From Schlesneria sp. (lineage in GTDB: Bacteria > Planctomycetota > Planctomycetia > Planctomycetales > Planctomycetaceae): 6,457 nt of DNA. Made by a program: the position numbers and the translations under genes. Position 1 is the first letter of the stretch. Each line of letters begins with the position of its first letter. Shown one piece after another: positions 1-6,000 of this stretch. The stretch lies in the NCBI GenBank assembly GCA_025353525.1, contig JANXOO010000486.1, positions 1-6,457 of the forward strand, in the 5' to 3' direction. Under the pieces are notes generated by a model. The model did not search any database and was not told where the DNA came from. It worked only from the letters and a program-made list of their open reading frames with translations.

Positions 1-1785
1 CTGAATCACGCCAGTACCTGCTGCCAGGTTAAACGTTAACCCGTTCGAAAACGTGGAGAAGCTCAGCGAATCCGTGCCACTGCTGTCAATGAACGTGTCT
101 CGATCATTGGCCGAGGCAACCGTGCGTGCGCCAAGAGTGTACGCGTCGTTGCCGTCACCCCCATTCAGAATGTTGGTCCCTGCTCCACCCAAAAGTGCGT
201 CGTTGCCAAGACCGCCGATCAGCGTGTCATTTCCGGTTCCGCCAGTCAGCGAATCGTTTCCGTCATTCCCGATCAGAATGCTGGTACCGGTTCCACCACT
301 TAGAGCGTCGTTCCCCGATCCACCGGTCAACGTGTTGTTCCCGTTGCCGCCATAGATTGTCGTGCCGAGAGTGGCGTTACCGGTCACGACATCATTGCCG
401 AGACCAAGCGATACAGTCACATACGTGCCCCCCGAGACATCCAATTGATATCCCGTGATTGGATCCGCCGTTTGTGCTCCTGTGGCCTGTAAACTGAATG
501 TCAGACCATTCGTAAATGTGTTCACGTTCAGCGTGTCTGAACCGTTGCCGTCGATGAGCGTATCCTTGTCGGTGCCGACCGCGGTTCGAGGAGCCAGGTA
601 GTATGAATCGTTTCCAGCTCCGCCATTGAGAGTATTTACCCCAGTACCGCCAAACAACGCATCGTTGCCACCCAAGCCGAAGATGGTGTCATTGCCGGTT
701 CCCCCTTGGATGGAGTCGATCCCCGAACCTCCCGTCAATGTGTTGTTACCGTTGCCGCCATTAATCACCGTTCCCAGGGTGGCATTTCCGATCACGACAT
801 CGTTACCAGAACCGAGTGTCACGGAAGCGTATGTTCCGCCCGAGACGTCCAACTGATATCCCGTCGCGGGATCAGCCGTTTGAGCTCCAGCGGTCTGCAA
901 GCTGAATGTCAGACCATTCGTGAACGTGCTGAAGCTCAATACGTCAGAACCGTTTCCATCGATCAGCGTATCCTTGTCACTTCCCGCTACCGTACGCGGG
1001 TTCAAGGTGTAGGTATCGTTTCCGGCACCTCCGTTGAGGATGTTGATTCCTATTCCACCCGAAAGCGAATCGTTCCCAGTCCCGCCGATCAGCGTGTCGT
1101 TTCCGTTGTTTCCATAGATCGCCGTAGCGAGAGTGGCATTGCCGGTCACCACATCGTTACCAGAACCGAGTGTCACGGAAGCGTATGTTCCGCCGGAGAC
1201 GTCCAACTGATATCCCGTCGCGGGATCAGCCGTTTGAGCTCCTGCAGTCTGCAAGCTGAATGAGAGGCCATTCGTAAAGGTAGCGAAGGTCAACACGTCC
1301 GAGCCGTTGCCATCGATCAGCGTATCTTTGTCGCTTCCCGACACGGTACGTGGACTCAAGACATACGAATCGCTTCCGGCACCTCCGTTGAAGATGTTTG
1401 TCCCGGTAATTCCCCACATCGTATCGTTGCCACCCAGACCGATCAGGGTGTCGTTCCCGGTTCCACCGGTCAGCGCATCGTTTCCAGAACCTCCGGTCAA
1501 CGTGTTGTTTCCGTTACCGCCAAAGATCGCTGTAGCCAGGGCTGCGTTTCCCGTCACGACATCGTTTCCAGCCCCGGCATACACTGTCCCAAATGTTCCT
1601 GAGGCCAGCTCGACAGCATAACCGGTCAGTGGATCGACCGTTTGCGGTGTCGAGGTTTGGAGGCTGAAACTGATACCATTCGTGAACGAATAAAATGTGA
1701 CAGTCTCGGTTCCGCTGGAATCGAGAATCTTGTCCTTATCCGTTCCGGCCGAGGTTCTCGGCGTCATCGTGTACGTGTCATTGCC
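1..1785 (-). repeat. Tandem RTX modules in the large repeat protein
   Basis: The coding sequence repeats a module made of a non-RTX segment (anchor 'YTLxPRTVAGSDKDTLIDGN', then 'TNGLTFSLQTAGAQT', then 'GYQLDVSGGTY') followed by a run of RTX nonapeptides. The threonine codon of the PRT anchor falls at 1753, 1345, 991, 583 and 121, so successive spacings are 408, 354, 408 and 462 bp (136, 118, 136 and 154 codons). These differ by 54 bp, the length of two nonapeptides. Extra nonapeptide pairs sit in the RTX part and not in the linker. The oldest-looking copy is the one nearest the N-terminus, with DSSGTE in place of DGNGSD. The left-most copy continues beyond the window. Confidence 0.9.
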
Positions 1786-2394
1786 TGCTCCCCCATTCAG
1801 CAGGTTCGTGCCAATCCCACCATCAAGTGAATCGTTGCCCGAACCACCAGTCAGCGTGTCGTTCCCGGCGGAGCCTTTCAGTGTGAGGGCTGACGTGACA
1901 CTCGAATTGACTGACAGTGTATCGTCACCGTTTTGGCCGTCGGCGGTGAGGCTGACTCCTGCATTCAGACCATTGATCGTGATGGAATCATTGCCGTCAT
2001 TCCCCAGAATACTCACGATTGTGACCTGGGAGGGTGTGTAGGTCGTATCCGCACCGTTGAAAGTTACGGTCAGAGTAGACGGGGTTTCATTGAACAGGAT
2101 GGAGTCGTTACCGGTTGTCCCAGTAATCGTCAACGTCGTTCCCGACAGCGACATGGCCAGCATTCGTCGGGCTTCGAGAAGCTCGACCATCGATGCGATG
2201 GGGAGTCTGCTCTGACGACGTCGAACCGTCCGCGTCCGGCGGCGAAATCGCGAGAGAAATTCCAGTCGATCACGAAGGTTTGACAGCCAGTTGGAACAGA
2301 CCACTTGAGAATCCTTATTGTTGGGGACGATTTCAAATGTCAGCGAATGAATTGAGAACTGGATTTTGAACGTTTTTGACAGAATAGAGCTCAT
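1..2394 (-). CDS. Large RTX (hemolysin-type Ca-binding repeat) protein with planctomycete LEPR-XLL-like N-terminus, C-terminus outside window
   Basis: The minus strand is open for 798 codons from ATG 2394-2392 to the left edge; I checked each codon and found no stop. An in-frame TAG (2445-2443) lies upstream and 2394 is the first ATG after it; no clear Shine-Dalgarno is visible. Residues 1-68 are rich in Arg, Ser and Leu and end in MVELLEARRML (69-79), a variant of the LEPR-XLL motif placed near the start of planctomycete exported proteins. The rest is glycine- and aspartate-rich, with many GGxGxDxLx nonapeptides (GGTGNDTLI, GGSGNDALS), which in this family form a parallel beta-roll that binds calcium. 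These alternate with a non-RTX segment of about 70 residues (anchor 'PRTVAGSDKDTLIDGNGSD') in five tandem modules. By family knowledge such proteins are secreted or surface proteins; the C-terminal type I secretion signal, if any, is not in view. A role in adhesion or matrix is inference only. Many GGxGxN variants (GGNGNNTLT, GGAGTNILN) replace the calcium-binding Asp. Confidence 0.93.
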   Translation of the reverse strand, partial: MSSILSKTFKIQFSIHSLTFEIVPNNKDSQVVCSNWLSNLRDRLEFLSRFRRRTRTVRRRQSRLPIASMVELLEARRMLAMSLSGTTLTITGTTGNDSILFNETPSTLTVTFNGADTTYTPSQVTIVSILGNDGNDSITINGLNAGVSLTADGQNGDDTLSVNSSVTSALTLKGSAGNDTLTGGSGNDSLDGGIGTNLLNGGAGNDTYTMTPRTSAGTDKDKILDSSGTETVTFYSFTNGISFSLQTSTPQTVDPLTGYAVELASGTFGTVYAGAGNDVVTGNAALATAIFGGNGNNTLTGGSGNDALTGGTGNDTLIGLGGNDTMWGITGTNIFNGGAGSDSYVLSPRTVSGSDKDTLIDGNGSDVLTFATFTNGLSFSLQTAGAQTADPATGYQLDVSGGTYASVTLGSGNDVVTGNATLATAIYGNNGNDTLIGGTGNDSLSGGIGINILNGGAGNDTYTLNPRTVAGSDKDTLIDGNGSDVLSFSTFTNGLTFSLQTAGAQTADPATGYQLDVSGGTYASVTLGSGNDVVIGNATLGTVINGGNGNNTLTGGSGIDSIQGGTGNDTIFGLGGNDALFGGTGVNTLNGGAGNDSYYLAPRTAVGTDKDTLIDGNGSDTLNVNTFTNGLTFSLQATGAQTADPITGYQLDVSGGTYVTVSLGLGNDVVTGNATLGTTIYGGNGNNTLTGGSGNDALSGGTGTSILIGNDGNDSLTGGTGNDTLIGGLGNDALLGGAGTNILNGGDGNDAYTLGARTVASANDRDTFIDSSGTDSLSFSTFSNGLTFNLAAGTGVIQ

Positions 2395-2508
2395 CCCATG
2401 GCAGAGCTGCCGAATGGAAATGGTCGCGCAAGCAGGCAATTCCTATGCGTCTTTAATGAAAGAGGGATCGAAGAATCGGGACATCAATGACTGGAGGTTG
2501 GGCGTCAT
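2395..2508. other. Region upstream of the RTX gene; no confident gene
   Basis: This is the 5' flank of the minus-strand RTX gene. I found no convincing sigma70-type promoter. On the minus strand a 21-codon ORF (ATG 2508-2506, stop TAG 2445-2443) has GGAG upstream and is in frame with the RTX start, but it is too short to call a gene. On the plus strand a 30-codon ORF from ATG 2398 ends at TGA 2488-2490, and I do not recognise it. Confidence 0.4.
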
Positions 2509-2706
2509 TTGCAATATCTCCGTTTCAAGTCAACACAACCAGTGCTGTTGGATACTGACGATGCGAGCCAGGAAAGCTTGAATATGCTTCACTCGTTCTG
2601 TCTTTCCATCCTACGCGAGGCAGATTCTGAAAATCCAGACAGAATCATTGAAAAATTAAAAATCTCATTTGAATTACGAAAGTCAATTTCAGAAAAAGAC
2701 TTACAT
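2509..2706 (+). pseudogene. Possible small gene or gene remnant, truncated at its 3' end by the IS
   Basis: After a stop at 2488-2490 the plus strand is open into the IS. GGAGG at 2493-2497 lies 11 nt before a TTG at 2509, which could start a product of 66 residues up to the IS boundary (begins LQYLRFKSTQPVLLDTDD, ends ISFELRKSISEKDLH). The composition is protein-like, with mixed hydrophobic and charged residues and a helix-forming DRIIEKLKISFELRKSI stretch. The IS begins exactly at a codon boundary after CAT 2704-2706. The frame now runs on to TGA at 2734-2736 inside the IS. Joining 2706 directly to 4668 would give only N-Y-V and then a TAA. I recognise no family. It could equally be the tail of a decayed gene or chance open sequence. 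Confidence 0.3.
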
Positions 2707-2722
2707 GACGTGTCCGACAGAA
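2707..2722 (+). repeat. Left terminal inverted repeat of the IS
   Basis: GACGTGTCCGACAGAA pairs with the right end at 14 of 16 positions; the two mismatches are at positions 4 and 5. The inner part also forms a small hairpin with the following bases, CCGAC (2714-2718) and GTCGG (2723-2727) around an AGAA loop, which the right end does not share. Confidence 0.75.
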
Positions 2723-2868
2723 GTCGGCCATTGTGAGGGAAAGAGAAACTTCCGAGAATTTGCGAGGAAAAGCTGAAAAAACGATGGATTTGGCTGTCGA
2801 AACGTTTTCCTGGCGCTACACTGCAAATGTGGCTGGAACTGGCTGATTTGTAGGATGGAACGGGAAAA

Positions 2869-4650
2869 ATGCGACGGATTCGCGACCCTCAACAAAAGTG
2901 GATGTTTGACCCGTTTGACGGGGTGCTTTCTTCAATGGCTCGGCGACGCATTTTGTCGGGCTGGCAAGGCATTTTTCGGACCGTGGTGCTGGATCTGCTT
3001 CCGGTCAAAGAGTTGTCTCGACACTTCTCCGAGGACATGGGATGCCCGACCAAAGAATTGTACTCGATGGCCGGCCTGGTATTCCTGGCCGACTTTTTCG
3101 ATTGGAATGCGTTGGATGCGGCGGACGCCTACATGATGCGTTCCGATGTTCAATTCGCTCTGAACATCGAACCGGGTGCCGAGTGTTCTGATCGTACTGT
3201 CGAACGCTATCGGAAATTGTTCACAGAAGATGAGTTGGCGGTGCAGCTCTTCCGCGAACTGACGATCACGCTGACGGACCTCTTGGAACTGGATGTCTCG
3301 AAGCAGCGATTGGATAGCACGCATATCTTCAGTCATATGGCCACGTTTGGTCGGGTGCGTCTGATGGCGGTGACGGTCAAACGCTGCCTAACGCAGATCA
3401 AGCGTCATGCGGCGGATGACTACCAGGCATTGCCGGAGGACTTGCGTACGCGGTACGCCTCCTCGGAGAGCAAGCTGTTCGCGGACGCCAAGGATACCGA
3501 CGCTCGAGCCCGCTCGAAACAGCAGGTCGCCGAGGACATGTTGCTGATCGTCGAACGGTTCGCCGATCACACGGGGATCAACAACCGCACGTCGTACACA
3601 TCGCTCGTACAGGTTTTCCATCAGCAGTGCGAAGTCGTCGAGGGACGCGTGGTGGTGATTCCCAAGACGGGCGGAGATGTGATTCAGAATCCGTCCGATC
3701 TCGATGCGACGTATGACGGCCACAAAGGTTCCGGGTATCAGGTCCAGTTGAGTGAAACCTGCTCGACCGAAAATGACGTGCAACTGATCGTTGGGGCGAT
3801 CCCTGAAACGGCGAGTGCGCACGACTCGCAAGCCGTGCGACCGATGTTGGAACAACTCGATGCGAACGGCTCAACCCCCGAGCAACTGCTGGCGGATACG
3901 GCGTATGGCAGCGACGAAAACTACGCGATGGCCGAGTCCAAGGGAGTCGAGTTGATTGCCCCGGTTCCGGGCCGCGCGCCCGAGTTGGAAGCGGGCGAAC
4001 TGACGATCGACGACTTCGCTCACAACGAATTGACCGGCTCGGTGGATGCGTGTCCTGCCGGACATTGTCCGCTTCAGGTCACACGCGATGAGCAGACGCA
4101 GACGACGACCGTTGAAATGCACGCCGCAACCTGTCGTTCGTGTCCGCTGGTGAAACTTTGCCCCATCGAGGAAACACCTGACGAGAACGGAAATGCGGAA
4201 GTCGAATTCACGGACAAGGCTCGCCGTACTGCGGCACGTCGCTGTGAAGAACAGACGGAAGTGTTCCGGGAACGCTACTCTCAACGTTCGGGAATCGAGT
4301 CCACGAACGGCGGATTGAAGAATCGCCTGGGCCTGGGACAGCTTCGCGTCCGTGGCCTGGGACAGCTTCGCGTCCGTGGCCGGGGTGCGGTGTTCAGGAC
4401 GATCCTGCTGAAGGTGAGTGGATGGAATGTGTTGCGAGCCTCGGCATCCGAGAAGCTACGCGCCTTGGTCCAGGAGAAACTTGAAAAACTCCTTGGCCAT
4501 GGGTGGGCAGGGTCGTTTGGGCAGGTTTGCGCTGTGTCAGGATTGCCTTCCTGCTGCCACAGATGCCTCCAAACGCGTTCCAGAGCAGTTGATCGACTGC
4601 GCTGTCGGTCAATCGACATTTTTGAAATTCAGTGCGTTCTCATGGCTTGA
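2869..4650 (+). CDS. IS1182-family DDE transposase
   Basis: The 593-residue product should cut and join the IS ends as a DDE (RNase H-fold) transposase. The N-terminal part (about 40-150) resembles the DUF772-type region of IS1182/IS5-related transposases. The catalytic triad is visible: D149 in QRLDSTHIF, D343 in LLADTAYGSDEN, and E477 in RSGIESTNGGLKN. A Cys/His cluster typical of IS1182 (CPAGHC at 395-400, then C422, C425 and C431) lies between the second D and the E. ATG 2869 is preceded by an in-frame TAG at 2851 and no other in-frame ATG lies between; a weak GGGA precedes it. Odd points: the eight residues GLGQLRVR (488-495) are duplicated exactly at 496-503, beside the segment that follows the catalytic Glu, and the last 40 or so residues (Cys- and Arg-rich) do not look like a conserved domain. 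The triad and frame are intact, so it may be active, but the duplication could impair it. Confidence 0.93.
   Translation: MRRIRDPQQKWMFDPFDGVLSSMARRRILSGWQGIFRTVVLDLLPVKELSRHFSEDMGCPTKELYSMAGLVFLADFFDWNALDAADAYMMRSDVQFALNIEPGAECSDRTVERYRKLFTEDELAVQLFRELTITLTDLLELDVSKQRLDSTHIFSHMATFGRVRLMAVTVKRCLTQIKRHAADDYQALPEDLRTRYASSESKLFADAKDTDARARSKQQVAEDMLLIVERFADHTGINNRTSYTSLVQVFHQQCEVVEGRVVVIPKTGGDVIQNPSDLDATYDGHKGSGYQVQLSETCSTENDVQLIVGAIPETASAHDSQAVRPMLEQLDANGSTPEQLLADTAYGSDENYAMAESKGVELIAPVPGRAPELEAGELTIDDFAHNELTGSVDACPAGHCPLQVTRDEQTQTTTVEMHAATCRSCPLVKLCPIEETPDENGNAEVEFTDKARRTAARRCEEQTEVFRERYSQRSGIESTNGGLKNRLGLGQLRVRGLGQLRVRGRGAVFRTILLKVSGWNVLRASASEKLRALVQEKLEKLLGHGWAGSFGQVCAVSGLPSCCHRCLQTRSRAVDRLRCRSIDIFEIQCVLMA
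4330..4377 (+). repeat. Perfect 24-bp tandem duplication inside the transposase
   Basis: GGCCTGGGACAGCTTCGCGT plus CCGT at 4330-4353 is repeated without mismatch at 4354-4377. It adds eight codons (GLGQLRVR) in frame, 11 residues after the catalytic glutamate. As I recall IS1182 relatives, this GLGxLRVRGR stretch occurs once, so the second copy looks like a recent slippage event. Confidence 0.9.
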
Positions 4651-4651
4651 G

Positions 4652-4667
4652 TTCTGTCGGACGTGTC
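4652..4667 (+). repeat. Right terminal inverted repeat of the IS
   Basis: TTCTGTCGGACGTGTC is the reverse complement of GACACGTCCGACAGAA and matches the left end at 14 of 16 positions. It begins one base after the transposase stop codon. Confidence 0.75.
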
Positions 4668-4733
4668 AACTATGTTTAATTAGTAAATTTCAATAATAGA
4701 GTTACTTTATCTAGTCTAATATCGAAACGTTAA

Positions 4734-5516
4734 ATGAAAAACTGTTTGAAATCACATAGAGTGCGCCTGCCATCATGGTCGTCGACGCTACTGGCCTACG
4801 CAATTGTATTTCTTCTCGTTTGGATCGCCGCAATCGACCTTCTCCCTTGTATGAGTGGGTATGGCGTGAGGCATTCGGCGATTTGCACTATTTGCAAGAA
4901 AACATTGCGTGAAACACTTTACCCCGCTTTGGCTCAACTAATTGCGGAAAATGAGGAATCGAACGAGTGTAAAAATGTTCCTCACACTCAAACAAACATC
5001 CAGCGAAAAATTCTCGATCATTTTCCGGAGCTCGAGGGGGTCGGGTGTCCGCTTTCGGCGAACTCGCAGAATATTACAAGCATTAGTTCATATATTATAA
5101 ATCCTAATATACTGTCGAAGTCGCTATCTGAATGGAGTCCCATGGACGTGATTGCCTGCGATAGCGACGCAAGACACGTCGGGCACTCTCGAGGGCCGGG
5201 AGTCCAGTTTGTGGTCTATCTGACCAGGGATGGCAGTACTGGTTGGGCCTATGTCTCCGGTGGAGAGGAGTCGCCAACGCGACTTTCGCAATTGATAAGA
5301 GATTTTAGTACTGGAATTCCGGGTGCGGACAAAGAATTCGTTTGGGGCACGTTTTCCGCAATTCCCGATTTACAACTGAAAGACTTTATCCCGTTTTATA
5401 TTCGCATCGCTTTTGTTCTGATCCTTGGTTGTGCCTTAGGAATCCGAACGGGGACATACACAATACTGTTCGGCACAGCATTTGACCAGGGTCTTCGCCG
5501 TGGATCAAGCGAGTAG
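4734..5516 (+). CDS. Membrane-anchored protein of unknown function, weakly pseudopilin-like
   Basis: This 260-residue protein starts at ATG 4734 with an in-frame TAA immediately before it (4731-4733), so no longer start is possible; there is no Shine-Dalgarno. It has a basic N-terminus, a hydrophobic helix at about 18-38 (LLAYAIVFLLVWIAAIDLL), a soluble middle of about 180 residues and a second helix at about 220-240 (FIPFYIRIAFVLILGCALGI). The middle holds CTIC (51-54), GCP (104-106), SSYIINPNIL (118-127), VIACDSDARH (139-148) and LTRDGSTGW (163-171). This order recalls planctomycete DUF1559-like 'H-X9-DG' proteins (CP, then YxxNP, then ACD and H, then DG), but the H-to-DG spacing is longer, no prepilin peptidase site is visible, and the C-terminal helix is unusual. 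The family assignment is inference. The following gene starts 114 nt downstream behind an inverted repeat, so co-transcription is uncertain. The gene is visibly more AT-rich than the RTX gene. Confidence 0.8.
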   Translation: MKNCLKSHRVRLPSWSSTLLAYAIVFLLVWIAAIDLLPCMSGYGVRHSAICTICKKTLRETLYPALAQLIAENEESNECKNVPHTQTNIQRKILDHFPELEGVGCPLSANSQNITSISSYIINPNILSKSLSEWSPMDVIACDSDARHVGHSRGPGVQFVVYLTRDGSTGWAYVSGGEESPTRLSQLIRDFSTGIPGADKEFVWGTFSAIPDLQLKDFIPFYIRIAFVLILGCALGIRTGTYTILFGTAFDQGLRRGSSE

Positions 5517-5531
5517 TTGCTGCGGAAAATG

Positions 5532-5614
5532 GGATAAGTCCAATTAACTGAAAACAATACTTCCGATTTGGTGTGCATTTTTACAGAAGATAAATCGAAT
5601 AATTGGACTTATCC
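5532..5614. repeat. Perfect 15-bp inverted repeat with 53-nt spacer
   Basis: GGATAAGTCCAATTA at 5532-5546 is exactly reverse-complemented as TAATTGGACTTATCC at 5600-5614. It fills the gap between the membrane-protein stop (5516) and the immunity-like gene (5631). The spacer is too long for a classical hairpin terminator and there is no T-run after the right arm. It could be paired recombination or protein-binding sites, or the ends of a small decayed element. Confidence 0.8.
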
Positions 5615-5620
5615 ACTTTT

Positions 5621-5624
5621 AGGA
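5621..5624 (+). promoter_or_regulatory. Ribosome binding site of the immunity-like gene
   Basis: AGGA lies 6 nt before ATG 5631. It supports that start over the longer frame opening at a GTG at 5568, which would add 21 residues coded partly by the inverted repeat arm. Confidence 0.5.
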
Positions 5625-5630
5625 TGCATA

Positions 5631-5894
5631 ATGAATAATACTAGAAAAATTATTGAAAACATTAATTCTGTATTGGAAGAGGTCAGAAATTATCTTCCAG
5701 TTGAGACAGTAAAAGATGCCGCTGATCTTTTGGACCACGTCGAGTGGGGTGAAGCACTCTCTTTAATCTGCACTCAATTGTACGAGTACGACGTGAAGAT
5801 TGGCGTATCCACATACGAACAAATCGCATCATTAGGGCAACAGATTGGGATGCAGGAGAAAGAATGGTCAATCCTCAATCCGCTAAATGAATAA
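5631..5894 (+). CDS. MafI-like immunity protein
   Basis: This is an 87-residue acidic, probably cytoplasmic protein. Its core, EWGEALSLICTQLYEYDVKI (38-57), followed by TYEQIASLGQQIGM (61-74) and a late Trp (W79), fits my memory of the MafI family of small immunity proteins: an amphipathic helix, then 'hgEwgxAlelLcdqLyEYdv', then 'YexixxLgxxmgl'. Family members bind and neutralise the toxin domain of MafB-like or other polymorphic toxins. The start is ATG 5631 with AGGA upstream. No toxin gene is recognisable immediately upstream: the preceding ORF is a membrane protein and the following gene is a transposase on the other strand. It is therefore an orphan in this window. The family call rests on pattern memory, not a search. 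Confidence 0.75.
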   Translation: MNNTRKIIENINSVLEEVRNYLPVETVKDAADLLDHVEWGEALSLICTQLYEYDVKIGVSTYEQIASLGQQIGMQEKEWSILNPLNE

Positions 5895-5902
5895 ACGCCC
5901 GG

Positions 5903-5917
5903 GGATAAATCAAATTG
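5903..5917 (+). repeat. Degenerate third copy of the 15-bp repeat
   Basis: GGATAAATCAAATTG matches the left arm GGATAAGTCCAATTA at 12 of 15 positions, in the same orientation, starting 8 nt after the immunity gene's stop codon. Copies thus lie on both sides of that gene. With only 12 of 15 in AT-rich DNA, chance is possible. Confidence 0.3.
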
Positions 5918-5944
5918 AAAGTTGACCATACGAGAAAACTCAAA

Positions 5945-5957
5945 GGCGCCAGGTACC
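5945..5957. repeat. GGCGCCAGGTACC palindromic motif, possible IS end or REP-like element
   Basis: Two six-base palindromes (GGCGCC and GGTACC) are separated by one A, giving an imperfect palindrome, followed by CGTTTTTA. It lies about 45 nt beyond the stop of the minus-strand transposase, where that element's terminus is expected. The other end is outside the window, so neither interpretation can be confirmed here. Confidence 0.3.
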
Positions 5958-6000
5958 GTTTTTATTGGTTTTGAGTCGATTACGAAGGGTGCGGTCCGCT

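Larger units (their letters stand above)
2707..4667 (+). mobile_element. IS1182-family insertion sequence, about 1.96 kb
   Basis: A single transposase ORF (2869-4650) is bracketed by imperfect 16-bp inverted ends, 14 of 16 matching: GACGTGTCCGACAGAA at 2707 and its counterpart TTCTGTCGGACGTGTC ending at 4667. The transposase stop lies one base before the right inverted repeat, and 162 nt separate the left end from the start codon. The length is near the upper end of the IS1182 family. No target-site duplication is obvious: the left flank reads CTTACAT and the right flank AACTATG. The exact outer boundaries could therefore shift by a few bases. The element is inserted between the divergent RTX gene and the membrane-protein gene. 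Confidence 0.85.

Noticed and set aside
53..2283. Several plus-strand ORFs rich in Pro, Ser and Phe or in Arg and Cys across the left third
   Set aside because: They are the antisense shadow of Gly/Asp/Asn-rich RTX codons; the minus frame is open throughout and gives a coherent repeat protein.
2130..2336. Minus-strand 68-codon ORF starting MKSSPTIRIL
   Set aside because: It overlaps the N-terminus of the RTX protein in another frame and has no family features.
2932..4619. Long minus-strand ORFs opposite the transposase
   Set aside because: Arg/His-rich antisense shadows of a well-supported transposase with an intact catalytic triad.
4418..4696. Plus-strand 92-codon ORF overlapping the transposase end, possibly a frameshifted C-terminus
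   Set aside because: It crosses the IS right end into flanking DNA and shows no recognised motif; the main frame already closes just before the inverted repeat.
4694..4722. Promoter for the membrane protein, with TAATAT at 4717-4722 as the -10 box
   Set aside because: No acceptable -35 box lies at the right distance and the region is AT-rich, so the match is not informative.
5532..5614. Inverted repeat read as a rho-independent terminator
   Set aside because: The 53-nt loop is too long, the stem is AT-rich and no U-run follows the right arm.
5568..5630. Longer start for the immunity-like protein at a GTG
   Set aside because: The extra 21 residues are coded through the inverted repeat arm, and the family-like region begins after ATG 5631, which has its own AGGA.
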